Of a stretch of DNA of 32,452 nt, positions 7,979 through 15,688 are shown one piece after another. Below the pieces are notes generated by a model. The model was not told the origin of the DNA. It did not search any database and saw nothing but the letters and a program-made list of their open reading frames with translations. A program made the position numbers and the translations under genes. The DNA lies in the NCBI GenBank assembly GCA_017543285.1, contig JAFYGK010000026.1, forward strand, positions 1 to 32,452. Direction: 5' to 3'. The DNA is from Clostridia bacterium (GTDB taxonomy: Bacteria; Bacillota; Clostridia; Oscillospirales; Acutalibacteraceae). Each line of letters starts with the position of its first letter. Within the stretch, counting starts at the first letter, position 1.

Positions 7979-8404
7979 ATGAATAAAGAACAACTTATGG
8001 ATCTGCTGCCGCACCGCGACAATATGCTTCTTCTTGATGAAGCCGAGCTTATTGACGGCAAGGCGTACGGAAAAAAATACATTACCGGAGACGAATGGTT
8101 TCTGAAGGGGCATTTTCCCGGCAATCCGGTCGTCCCCGGGGTCATTCTCTGCGAAATACTGGGTCAGTCGGTCTGCGTCTGCCTAAACGGCGTCATCGAC
8201 GACTCCAAGCTGCCGTATTTCACCGGACTCGACAAGGTAAAATTTAAAAACACAGTTAAGCCCGGCGACATGTTTGAAACAAAATGCGAAATAATAAAGG
8301 TACGCGAGCCATTTTACTTTGCAAAGGGCGTGGGCAGCGTCAACGGCAAAACCTGCGTCAGCGCTGAGTTTTCCTTTGCGATAGTGGATAAGGATCAACA
8401 CTGA
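7979..8404 (+). CDS. fabZ: 3-hydroxyacyl-ACP dehydratase (FabZ)
   Basis: This 141-residue hotdog-fold enzyme removes water from hydroxyacyl-ACP. The catalytic His45 sits in GHFPGNPVVPGV and the catalytic Glu59 in ILCEILGQ. The N-terminal LLPHRDNMLLLDEA is also typical. I chose the ATG at 7979, preceded by ggagag, because it gives the normal family length; a longer frame beginning inside fabF exists but adds 25 unrelated residues. It lies 34 bases after fabF. The Bacillus-type arrangement would place accC after it, but accD follows. Confidence 0.95.
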   Translation: MNKEQLMDLLPHRDNMLLLDEAELIDGKAYGKKYITGDEWFLKGHFPGNPVVPGVILCEILGQSVCVCLNGVIDDSKLPYFTGLDKVKFKNTVKPGDMFETKCEIIKVREPFYFAKGVGSVNGKTCVSAEFSFAIVDKDQH

Positions 8405-8492
8405 TATACGAAAAACACGATGAGGCAGCCGGACGTAAAACCGGTTGTCCTGCAAATACCGAATCAGCAACTCAAAGGGGTGAATATATACC

Positions 8493-9317
8493 ATGGGCAT
8501 ATTCGACTTCCTGAAAAAAAGCAATGCGCCTGCTTCAAAAACCTGCAAAACATGCGGTACAGAGACAGATTACGCGAGGCTCATCAATAATTATATGATC
8601 TGCCCTCAATGCGGCAAATATATGCGCATGGGGGCGTATGAGCGCATCAATATGATGGTGGACGAGGGCAGCTTCAACGAAATCGACAGGTCGCTGAAAA
8701 GCGTCGACCCGATCGGTTTTCCCGGCTACAGCGAAAAGATAGAAAATGCAAAAAGAGCCAGCGGTCTGCCCGAGGGCGTTGTTTGCGGCACTGCGAAAAT
8801 CAGCGGCTGCAAAACGGCTGTTTTTGCCATGGATTCACATTTTATGATGGGCAGTATGGGCAGCGTTGTCGGCGAAAAGATAACCAGACTTTTTGAAAAG
8901 GCGACAAAAGACGGTCTGCCCGTCGTAGGATTTACAACCTCTGGCGGAGCGAGAATGCAGGAGGGAATCATATCCCTGATGCAGATGGCGAAAACAAGCG
9001 GCGCCGTTAAAAGACACAGCGACGCGGGACTTTTATATATCACGGTGCTGACCGATCCGACAACAGGCGGCGTCACGGCGAGCTTTGCCATGTTGGGCGA
9101 TATAATCATAGCCGAGCCCAAGGCACTCATCGGATTTGCCGGAGCCAGAGTGATCGAGCAGACGACCGGACAAAAGCTGCCCGAGGGTTTCCAGCGCGCC
9201 GAATTTTTGATGGAGCATGGTTTTGTCGATATTATCGAGGACAGAAGAAGACTCAAATATACCGTTGCCAATCTGCTCAAGCTGCACGGCTATTCATCGG
9301 TAAGAAAGCTGAGATAG
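8493..9317 (+). CDS. accD: Acetyl-CoA carboxylase carboxyltransferase subunit beta (AccD)
   Basis: This 274-residue protein is the zinc-binding half of the carboxyltransferase that moves CO2 from biotin to acetyl-CoA. Four zinc-ligand cysteines are visible at residues 18, 21, 37 and 40 (CKTCG and CPQCGKYM). The crotonase-fold signatures TTSGGARMQEG and TDPTTGGVTASFAMLGDI follow, and GARVIEQTTGQKLPEGFQ lies near the C-terminus. An 88-base gap after fabZ holds a small hairpin. AccA follows 51 bases downstream, so both carboxyltransferase subunits are made together. Confidence 0.95.
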   Translation: MGIFDFLKKSNAPASKTCKTCGTETDYARLINNYMICPQCGKYMRMGAYERINMMVDEGSFNEIDRSLKSVDPIGFPGYSEKIENAKRASGLPEGVVCGTAKISGCKTAVFAMDSHFMMGSMGSVVGEKITRLFEKATKDGLPVVGFTTSGGARMQEGIISLMQMAKTSGAVKRHSDAGLLYITVLTDPTTGGVTASFAMLGDIIIAEPKALIGFAGARVIEQTTGQKLPEGFQRAEFLMEHGFVDIIEDRRRLKYTVANLLKLHGYSSVRKLR

Positions 9318-9368
9318 CCAAAAGGTCAGACTGCCTTGAGCCAAACGATTTGAAGGGAATTATGCTAT

Positions 9369-10154
9369 ATGAGTGAAACAAACAGAGCATATGACAAGGT
9401 CCTTGCGGCGAGAAATTCTTCGAGACCGATGGGCGGATATTTTATTGAGCGCATGATCGACAATTTCGTTGAGCTTCACGGCGACAGACGCTTCGGAGAC
9501 GATGCCGCGATAATCGGCGGAATAGGCTACCTTAACCAGAGACCGGTCACAATAATTGCGATGGAGCGCGGCGGAACGATAGAGGAGAGAATCAAAAGGA
9601 ACTTCGGCTGTCCTACTCCGGAGGGGTACAGAAAGGCTCTCAGGCTCATGAAGGAGGCTGAAAAGTTCAGGCGTCCGGTCATATGTCTGATCGGCAGTTC
9701 GGGCGCATACTGCGGCATAGACGCAGAGGAAAGAGGACAGGGCGAGGCTATCGCGGAAAACCTTTATGAGATGATGACGCTGAAGACACCGATAATCTCG
9801 GTTGTTGTAGGAGAAGGCGGAAGCGGCGGCGCATTGGCCCTTGGGGTGTGCGATACTGCCGTTATGCTGGAAAATTCCATCTATTCGGTCATTTCGCCCG
9901 AAGGATGCGCGTCAATTCTCTGGAAGGATTCGACAAAGGCTCCGGAAGCCGCCGAGGCGCTAAAGCTGACGTCGAGAGATCTTCTCGAAAGGCACGTAAT
10001 CGAAAAAATAATCAAGGAAAACAACAGAACTACAGACGAAATTATTTCTGAACTGAAAAATTTCATCACGCTGGAGATCAAAAGGAAGGAGAGGCTGTCA
10101 ACCGACGCCTTGCTTGAGGAGCGCTATAAGAAATTCAGAAAGATTGGCGCCTGA
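9369..10154 (+). CDS. accA: Acetyl-CoA carboxylase carboxyltransferase subunit alpha (AccA)
   Basis: This 261-residue subunit pairs with AccD. It shows the family signatures ELHGDRRFGDDAAIIGGI, RNFGCPTPEGYRKALRLM, GAYCGIDAEERGQGEAIA and VVGEGGSGGALALGV. It is shorter than the E. coli protein but within the range seen in Gram-positive bacteria, lacking mostly N-terminal helices. The ATG at 9369 is preceded by aaggga. It is the last gene of the FASII operon. No biotin carboxylase or biotin carrier gene is present in the window, so the complete carboxylase must draw these from elsewhere. Confidence 0.94.
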   Translation: MSETNRAYDKVLAARNSSRPMGGYFIERMIDNFVELHGDRRFGDDAAIIGGIGYLNQRPVTIIAMERGGTIEERIKRNFGCPTPEGYRKALRLMKEAEKFRRPVICLIGSSGAYCGIDAEERGQGEAIAENLYEMMTLKTPIISVVVGEGGSGGALALGVCDTAVMLENSIYSVISPEGCASILWKDSTKAPEAAEALKLTSRDLLERHVIEKIIKENNRTTDEIISELKNFITLEIKRKERLSTDALLEERYKKFRKIGA

Positions 10155-10167
10155 TCAGACGCAGCGG

Positions 10168-10196
10168 TAACGAGCAGGACATAAGACTGCTCGTTA
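10168..10196 (+). other. Strong hairpin between accA and the phosphorylase gene
   Basis: A perfect 10-bp stem, taacgagcag (10168-10177) with ctgctcgtta (10187-10196), has a nine-base loop. It lies just before the ribosome binding site of the next gene. No T-run follows, so it may be a processing or stability element rather than a terminator. Confidence 0.55.
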
Positions 10197-10215
10197 TTCA
10201 TAGGGAGTGAAAATA

Positions 10216-11802
10216 ATGAATAACAATAAAAGAGTTTCCTATTTCTGCATGGAATACGGTCTTGATTCCGACTTCAAAATCTACTCAGGCGGATTGGGCA
10301 TACTTGCCGGAGATATACTGAAGGCGGCAAAGGATCTTGAAAAGCCGCTCGTTGCAGTGGGTATTCTGTGGCGGCAGGGCTACAACAGGCAGATCATCGA
10401 GCAGGACAGAATAACCGACTGTTTCCCCGAATATAATTATGATTTTCTTAAAGACACCGGTGTTGCCGTGGATGTTGTCATACGCGGCAGAAAGGTAAAA
10501 TTAAAGGTCTGGCTGTGCGATTGCTTCGGAAACGTGCCGCTTTATCTGCTTGACGCGAATCTTCCGGAGAACGCCGACCGTCTCATCACCGGACAGCTCT
10601 ACGGCTGGTTCGGCGAGGAGCGTATAGCTCAGGAAATGATACTCGGTATAGGCGGAGTCCGCGCGCTCAGGGCTCTCGGCATTGAGACTGATATTTACCA
10701 CTTCAACGACAGCCATCCGATATTTGCGGGCTTTGAGCTCATCAAATGCAAAATGGCCGACGGCATGACCTTTGCGCAGGCTAAAAAGGCCGTCAGAAAC
10801 AGTATAGTTTTTACAACTCATACACCGGTGGAAGCCGGCAACGAGGTTCATTCGCATGAACTGCTGCGGTATATGGGCGCATATGACGGATTGACAAAGC
10901 GTCAGGCCGTATCCATCGGCGGCGATCCCTTCAATATGACGGTAGCAGGGCTGCGCCTTTCAAAGACCGCGAACGGTGTGGCTCAGCTCCACGGAGAAAC
11001 GGCAAACAACATGTGGAGCTATGTCAGCGAAGCGGCTCCGATAATAGCCGTAACAAACGGCGTTCACAACGGGACATGGCAGGATGAAGCTATTGCCGCC
11101 GCTTGTCACGACGGAGACATAATGGCCGGGCATATGGTGCTTAAAAGACGCATGCTTGACGAGATAGCGCGCCGCAACGGCGTTAAGCTGGACGAAAATG
11201 TTCTGACCATCGGATTCGCAAGGCGCGCGGCGCCATATAAGAGAGCGCAGCTTATTTTCAGCAAGCCGGAAATAATCGAAGGACTTCTGGCTGAAAAAAA
11301 GCTGCAGATAGTCTTCGCCGGAAAGGCGCACCCCAACGATCTGGCCGGAAAGGCCCTGGTCGGCAAAATGTATGAAATGTCGCGGAAGTATAAGGACAGC
11401 ATAGTTTTCCTGCAGGACTACGATATGAAAATCGGCGCAATGCTGACAAGAGGCTGCGACGTGTGGCTCAATAATCCCGTGCGCCCGATGGAGGCCTGCG
11501 GCACATCCGGCATGAAGGCGGCCATGAACGGCGTTTTGAATTTCTCCACGCTTGACGGCTGGTGGCCTGAAGGCTGTGAGCACGGTATCAACGGCTGGCA
11601 GATAGGCGGCGGTTATGTGGGCGAGAATCAGGACGAGCACGACGCGGACAGCCTCTATGAGACCCTCATAAACGAGGTCATGCCGACGTATTACAACGAT
11701 AAATCCAAGTGGACCGATATGATGAGGGCATCGGTCAAAATGTCAACATACAGGTTTTCGGCGGCAAGAATGGTCGAGGACTATTACGACTTGATGTATT
11801 GA
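10216..11802 (+). CDS. glgP: Alpha-glucan (glycogen/maltodextrin) phosphorylase, short GT35 form
   Basis: This 528-residue enzyme cleaves terminal alpha-1,4-glucose units with phosphate to give glucose-1-phosphate. The pyridoxal phosphate lysine is Lys434 in EACGTSGMKAAMNGVLN. Other signatures are SGGLGILAGD near the N-terminus, FNDSHP, FTTHTPVEAGNE and GFARRAAPYKRA. At about 530 residues it is one of the short forms (the long forms have about 800). I chose ATG 10216, eight bases after agggag; GTG at 10207 would overlap that site. It lies 61 bases after accA and ends at its own terminator. Glucose-1-phosphate supply may link glycogen use to the GH13 enzyme at 30159-32033. Confidence 0.9.
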   Translation: MNNNKRVSYFCMEYGLDSDFKIYSGGLGILAGDILKAAKDLEKPLVAVGILWRQGYNRQIIEQDRITDCFPEYNYDFLKDTGVAVDVVIRGRKVKLKVWLCDCFGNVPLYLLDANLPENADRLITGQLYGWFGEERIAQEMILGIGGVRALRALGIETDIYHFNDSHPIFAGFELIKCKMADGMTFAQAKKAVRNSIVFTTHTPVEAGNEVHSHELLRYMGAYDGLTKRQAVSIGGDPFNMTVAGLRLSKTANGVAQLHGETANNMWSYVSEAAPIIAVTNGVHNGTWQDEAIAAACHDGDIMAGHMVLKRRMLDEIARRNGVKLDENVLTIGFARRAAPYKRAQLIFSKPEIIEGLLAEKKLQIVFAGKAHPNDLAGKALVGKMYEMSRKYKDSIVFLQDYDMKIGAMLTRGCDVWLNNPVRPMEACGTSGMKAAMNGVLNFSTLDGWWPEGCEHGINGWQIGGGYVGENQDEHDADSLYETLINEVMPTYYNDKSKWTDMMRASVKMSTYRFSAARMVEDYYDLMY

Positions 11803-11806
11803 TTTT

Positions 11807-11838
11807 AAGGCTCCGCTTTTTGACGCGGAGCCTTTTCT
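11807..11838 (+). terminator. Rho-independent terminator after glgP
   Basis: A perfect 10-bp stem, aaggctccgc (11807-11816) with gcggagcctt (11825-11834), is followed by tttt. It closes the fab-acc-glgP stretch. Confidence 0.88.
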
Positions 11839-12180
11839 CGTACTGCCGTTTTTTCCGGATGCTCTCCGGCGGGCAGTGATATATCCGCTGATTCCATAAA
11901 TGCGCTTATTGTATGTCTTTGATTATAATTCCGACTCCCGATCATTAAACAATCGAAAAATAAGAGAGCAAAAGAGGCCTAAAATGCTTCGCAGCGTTTC
12001 CGGCATTTGCCCGGACCTGCAGAATGATAAATCTGCAGGGAACCGCAGGCGGTATTTTCGGAACCTGTGTAATAGCAAACAGATCCGTATGCTTTACGAT
12101 CCGACGGTTTATCATCCCTTCTTTCAGCGGCGCGAAAAACAATATTTGGAATTATTGTTGCTTTTGAGTCTGAAAATTGT
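11839..12180. other. Gene-free spacer with a perfect hairpin
   Basis: I see no convincing gene here. A 118-codon frame runs through it, but its composition is unlike a protein. The clearest structure is a perfect 8-bp stem, cctgcaga (12016-12023) with tctgcagg (12032-12039), with an 8-base AT-rich loop. No T-run follows. It might belong to a small RNA, but I found no promoter close enough to support one. Confidence 0.4.
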
Positions 12181-12186
12181 TATAAT
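12158..12186 (+). promoter_or_regulatory. Promoter of the acetyltransferase operon
   Basis: A perfect TATAAT (12181-12186) is preceded after 17 bases by a weak -35, TTGCTT (12158-12163). It lies about 70 bases before the acetyltransferase start. Confidence 0.6.
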
Positions 12187-12257
12187 GATATTAGTCGAAT
12201 TTTGCTGCAATACTTTAGTCTCTATTATAAATGGAGAATCGGCATACGGAGTATGAT

Positions 12258-12821
12258 ATGAAAATCGAATACCTTGACCTTGCGAAAATAGACGAGATAT
12301 ACAACGGCGCGCTCCAGAATGATTTTCCGCCGCAGGAGATAAAACCGTTTGATGTGATTAAAGCGCTTTATGAAAACGGAGAATACTTTGCCTGCGGATT
12401 ATTCGACGAGGAAGAGCTTGTGGGTTACGCCATGTTCTGCGAAGATGAAAAAAGCGGTTATGTACTGCTCGATTATCTCGCGATAAAAGAAGAACGCAGA
12501 AATCAGGGCATGGGAAAATTTTTTCTCTACATGCTCAAAAAACTGCTGGATGAAAAAACCGCTATGCTGATCGAATCGGAGGCGGTCACGCCGGAGGACA
12601 GCGACGAGGTCGTCCGGACCAGAATGCGCCGCCAGAGATTTTACAAAAGAAACGGCTGCCTGGAAATGGACGCGAGCGTGACGCTGTTCTCAACAAAGCT
12701 CGACGTGCTCCTGCTGCCCTGCGGAGGCTTCTGCGACAGAAAGCAGGCTTTCAGAGCGCTTCAAAGAATCTACGCCCGCATGCTGCCCGACAGCAAGGAC
12801 GTGACCCTGACGCTCAACTGA
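12258..12821 (+). CDS. GNAT-family N-acetyltransferase
   Basis: This 187-residue protein has the GNAT acetyl-CoA site: a beta strand YVLLDYLAIKEE leads into the pyrophosphate loop RRNQGMGKFF (residues 80-89). The C-terminal FYKRNGCLEMDA is the usual motif B. The substrate cannot be read from sequence. The C-terminal third, with LLLPCGG and a segment ending LTLN, is longer than a minimal GNAT domain. The ATG at 12258 follows ggag (12248-12251) by six bases; an in-frame ATG at 12231 lacks a ribosome binding site. It probably leads an operon with the YiiX-like protein and the reductase downstream. Confidence 0.85.
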   Translation: MKIEYLDLAKIDEIYNGALQNDFPPQEIKPFDVIKALYENGEYFACGLFDEEELVGYAMFCEDEKSGYVLLDYLAIKEERRNQGMGKFFLYMLKKLLDEKTAMLIESEAVTPEDSDEVVRTRMRRQRFYKRNGCLEMDASVTLFSTKLDVLLLPCGGFCDRKQAFRALQRIYARMLPDSKDVTLTLN

Positions 12822-12872
12822 TTTTGCATATCCGACCTGACCGCAAAAACCTGACAATAACGGGTGATTATC

Positions 12873-13601
12873 ATGCAGAAAGCCGATATGAAAAAAGAGG
12901 AGCAAGATCTTCTGCCCTATTACGTCATCATATCCAGAACATCAACGGCGCTCGCCGGGATAATCAGGCTGTTTACCGGATATGGCTTTAATCACGCCTC
13001 TATTTCTCTTGACGAACAGCCGGCGAGAATCTATTCCTTTGCCCGATACAATTACCATTCGCCGCTGGCAGGCGGATTTATCGAGGAGAGTGCCGAGCGT
13101 TTTGACTTTAAAACGAAAAAACCCTCGCTGGCAAAGGTATACAGGCTTTACGCAACGTCGGACGAGATCCGGAAAATGCGCGCCATACTTGACCGTATGA
13201 GCAGCAATCCGGACGAATATGTTTATGACAGCTTCGGCGCTCTTGGTTTGAGGTTTCTCGGCAACGACCACTGCTTCACATGCGTTGGGTTTGTCGCGCA
13301 TATGATGAAGGCGTCCGGTTATCTTCCGCAGGAAAAGGCGCATTATTCGATTCGCAGGCTCGACAGAATGCTTGAAAACGAGCTGTTTTTCAGCGGCTTT
13401 ACCAAGGACTTTGCCGGCGCGTGTCAGACAGCGGATCAGGCCTATTTCGAACGAAAGGACACGAAAGAAGTTTTTTCCGACTCTTTTAAGCGTTTCGCAA
13501 GACTTTTCAGATTTTACCGACTGTACAAAACAAAGCGCCTCAAAAACGGGAGCGCCGCGACGGAGAGCATATATGCAATACAGGATAAATCCGAAGAATA
13601 A
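12873..13601 (+). CDS. YiiX-like permuted papain-fold hydrolase (NlpC/P60 superfamily)
   Basis: This 242-residue protein looks like a permuted NlpC/P60 cysteine hydrolase of the YiiX/YebB type. The order of the catalytic residues supports this: His41 in GFNHASISLD comes first, and the candidate nucleophile in HCFTCVGFVAHMM (Cys137, with Cys134 nearby) comes later. There is no signal peptide, so it probably acts in the cytosol. The last 40 residues are rich in Arg, Lys and aromatic residues and may bind a membrane or nucleic acid. The substrate is unknown; related proteins are amidases or thioesterases. Its end overlaps the next gene by 29 bases, so translation is coupled. Confidence 0.7.
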   Translation: MQKADMKKEEQDLLPYYVIISRTSTALAGIIRLFTGYGFNHASISLDEQPARIYSFARYNYHSPLAGGFIEESAERFDFKTKKPSLAKVYRLYATSDEIRKMRAILDRMSSNPDEYVYDSFGALGLRFLGNDHCFTCVGFVAHMMKASGYLPQEKAHYSIRRLDRMLENELFFSGFTKDFAGACQTADQAYFERKDTKEVFSDSFKRFARLFRFYRLYKTKRLKNGSAATESIYAIQDKSEE

Positions 13602-14751
13602 CGACAGGCTCAGCGCATTGGGCTTCGGCTGTATGCGTTTTTCAAGAAAGGGCGGTTCCATAGATTACGCAAAGGCCGAGCAGGAGCTTATCCACGCGAT
13701 AGACGGCGGGATAAACTACCTGGACACGGCCTATATATATCCCGGCAGCGAGACCTTTCTGGGAAAGTTTCTTTCCAAAGGCTACAGAGAGAAAATAAAG
13801 CTCGCCACCAAGCTGCCGCTCATGATGATAAAAAAACAGCAGGACATCGAAGCAAAGTTTTCAGAGCAGAAAAGCCGCCTGAAGACCGACCGGATAGACT
13901 ATTTCCTGATGCATATGCTGACCAGCATGAAGCAGTGGGAGAGACTCAAGGGTCTGGGGATAGAGGATTGGATAGCCGAAAAGAAGCGTTTGGGCGAGAT
14001 CGTGAATATCGGCTTTTCCTATCACGGAGGCACGGGAGAATTTAAAAGGATTATCGACGACTACGACTGGGATTTCTGCTATATCCAGTATAATTATATG
14101 GACGAGCGAAGTCAGGCAGGTGTAGAAGGCCTTAGATATGCCGCTCAAAAAGGCATTCCCGTCATGATTATGGAGCCGCTTCGCGGAGGAACTCTCGCAT
14201 CAAAGCTGCCGGGTGAAGCCGTGAAAAGATTTGAGAGGGAGCAGAGTGAATTTACTCCGGCGCAGTGGGGTCTTCGCTGGCTGTTTGACCAGCCTGAGCC
14301 GACGGTGGTGCTGTCCGGAATGAACTCAACAGAGATGATAGACCAGAACATCTCCGTCGCCGATTCAAGTCCGGTCGGCTGCATGGATGAAGCTGAACAC
14401 CGGCTGATAAACGAGGTCAGGGACATTATAAAAAGCGCCATGCGTATTTCCTGCACAGGCTGCTCATACTGTATGCCATGTCCGCAGGGAGTGGATATAC
14501 CCGTTTGCTTTTCCAGCTACAATATTCTGCACACAGAAGGCTGGTTCAAGGGCATGAAGACATATTTCATGTGCACCTCAATGCGCAGAGACCCTTCGAT
14601 CGCTTCCAACTGCATCGGCTGCGGTAAATGCGAAAGGCACTGTCCGCAGGGCATACAGATAAGGGAGGAACTAAAAAAGGTCACAAAAGAACTGGAAACC
14701 CCCGTTTATAAGATAGCCAAGGGATTATCAAAAAGGTTCGTGAAATTCTGA
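13573..14751 (+). CDS. Aldo/keto reductase with C-terminal ferredoxin-type iron-sulfur clusters
   Basis: This 392-residue protein joins an aldo/keto reductase barrel (about residues 1-280) to a C-terminal iron-sulfur region. The barrel shows LGFGCMRF, DTAYIYPGSE with Asp51 and Tyr56, Lys80 in ATKLP, and DYFLMHML. Two cysteine motifs follow: CxxCxxCxxCP at residues 294-303 (CTGCSYCMPCP) and CxxCxxCxxxCP at 347-357 (CIGCGKCERHCP), able to hold two 4Fe-4S clusters. Such proteins are common in anaerobic Firmicutes and probably use reduced ferredoxin or NAD(P)H; the substrate is unknown. The ATG at 13573 lies inside the preceding gene; a longer frame would add 67 residues without homology. Confidence 0.88.
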   Translation: MQYRINPKNNDRLSALGFGCMRFSRKGGSIDYAKAEQELIHAIDGGINYLDTAYIYPGSETFLGKFLSKGYREKIKLATKLPLMMIKKQQDIEAKFSEQKSRLKTDRIDYFLMHMLTSMKQWERLKGLGIEDWIAEKKRLGEIVNIGFSYHGGTGEFKRIIDDYDWDFCYIQYNYMDERSQAGVEGLRYAAQKGIPVMIMEPLRGGTLASKLPGEAVKRFEREQSEFTPAQWGLRWLFDQPEPTVVLSGMNSTEMIDQNISVADSSPVGCMDEAEHRLINEVRDIIKSAMRISCTGCSYCMPCPQGVDIPVCFSSYNILHTEGWFKGMKTYFMCTSMRRDPSIASNCIGCGKCERHCPQGIQIREELKKVTKELETPVYKIAKGLSKRFVKF

Positions 14752-14778
14752 TCCGCTGAATAAAAAGGGTGACGGGAA

Positions 14779-15342
14779 ATGAAAATGATATTGAGACTGT
14801 TTTGCGTTTACGTGCTGACGCTGGCAGCTTTGCTTGCCGCCTGCGGCTGCTGCGGCCCGGATAAAATCTCACAGAGCGGCGCAGCGGAACAAAATGCCTC
14901 TCCGCATAATGATGAATATCCCGAAATGCCTGCTGCCGAGCAGCCTGAACCGAGGCCGGAAATCACAGTTAACGGGCAAAACGTGGTCTATTCCCTCGGC
15001 AGGGACAACGATCAGGAGCCTGACTATGCTGCGATGGCACAGGATCAAGCCGCACAGGCGTTGCCGGGCGACAGGGTCACGGTAAGATTCACGAGCGAGC
15101 CATATCCTGTTTCCGTGAAGGCGGTTTGGACCTGCCTCGATGAAAACGGAGAGTTTGCCGGCGGGGAATGGCAGGACGCGGCGGCGGTCGTCGAGGGCGA
15201 AGCGATAACTATTGAGACGCCCGGAAGGGACGGCGGCTTTGCCGGCGGTCAGCTCATCGGCTTTAAGCTGGAAACACAGTTTGAGGACTTTTGCATGGAG
15301 TATTCCTTTGTGCTTGCAGTACAGGCGGACATGACGGAGTAG
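14779..15342 (+). CDS. Putative lipoprotein
   Basis: This 187-residue protein begins with a hydrophobic signal and a lipobox LAAC ending at Cys22, so it is predicted to be lipid-anchored on the outer face of the membrane. An acidic, proline-rich linker (about residues 30-60) is followed by an approximately 120-residue soluble region of beta type that contains ITVNGQNVVYSL and VTVRFTSEPYPVSVKAVWTC. I do not recognise a family. It starts 27 bases after the reductase gene and may share its transcript, though the function is open. Confidence 0.75.
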   Translation: MKMILRLFCVYVLTLAALLAACGCCGPDKISQSGAAEQNASPHNDEYPEMPAAEQPEPRPEITVNGQNVVYSLGRDNDQEPDYAAMAQDQAAQALPGDRVTVRFTSEPYPVSVKAVWTCLDENGEFAGGEWQDAAAVVEGEAITIETPGRDGGFAGGQLIGFKLETQFEDFCMEYSFVLAVQADMTE

Positions 15343-15388
15343 CGGCAAAGACGCTTTTCGGAGCGGCTTTTATCCGTTTCAATATTCC

Positions 15389-15417
15389 TTGACTTTTATC
15401 TTTAAAGTTGGTATAAT
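15389..15417 (+). promoter_or_regulatory. Promoter of SRP RNA (and possibly dnaX)
   Basis: TTGACT (15389-15394) and a perfect TATAAT (15412-15417) have an ideal 17-base spacer. Transcription should start near 15424, at the beginning of the SRP RNA. Confidence 0.85.
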
Positions 15418-15423
15418 ATTTAA

Positions 15424-15618
15424 GCTAACGATCGGCGCTGCCGATTGAAGAATTGCTATGTCCAAATGGGATATGTGCAAACCGGTATGCGGTCGAATGG
15501 ACCCTGTGCGGCAGATGCCTGTGAACCATGTCAGGCGTGGAAGCGAGCAGCATTAAGCAGGATTTTCTGCGCGCCGCAGCAAGTCTGTTTGTCCGCATAC
15601 CGGTTTGCATATTTTTAT
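15424..15618 (+). ncRNA. ffs: Signal recognition particle RNA
   Basis: The apical region around 15520-15565 carries the conserved SRP core: tgaaccatgtcaggc, then ggaagcgagcagcattaag. A long outer stem joins aaaccggtatgcgg (about 15480-15493) to ccgcataccggttt (15594-15607). Upstream are two short hairpins, atcggc-gct-gccgat (15430-15444) and tatgtcc-aaat-gggatatg, arranged like helices 3 and 4 of a Gram-positive Alu domain. The 3' end is set by the T-run at about 15612-15616 and is approximate. The position before dnaX matches Bacillus and other Firmicutes. Confidence 0.88.
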
Positions 15619-15688
15619 AAGGCGACGCTGCCCTTTGCCGCTCGGGCTGTCGTCCTGCTCTCTTGAACGCGGCGAAATGGAGGGTATC

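Noticed and set aside
11900..12256. A 118-codon open frame before the acetyltransferase
   Set aside because: No ribosome binding site, atypical composition, and it runs through the promoter and the hairpin.
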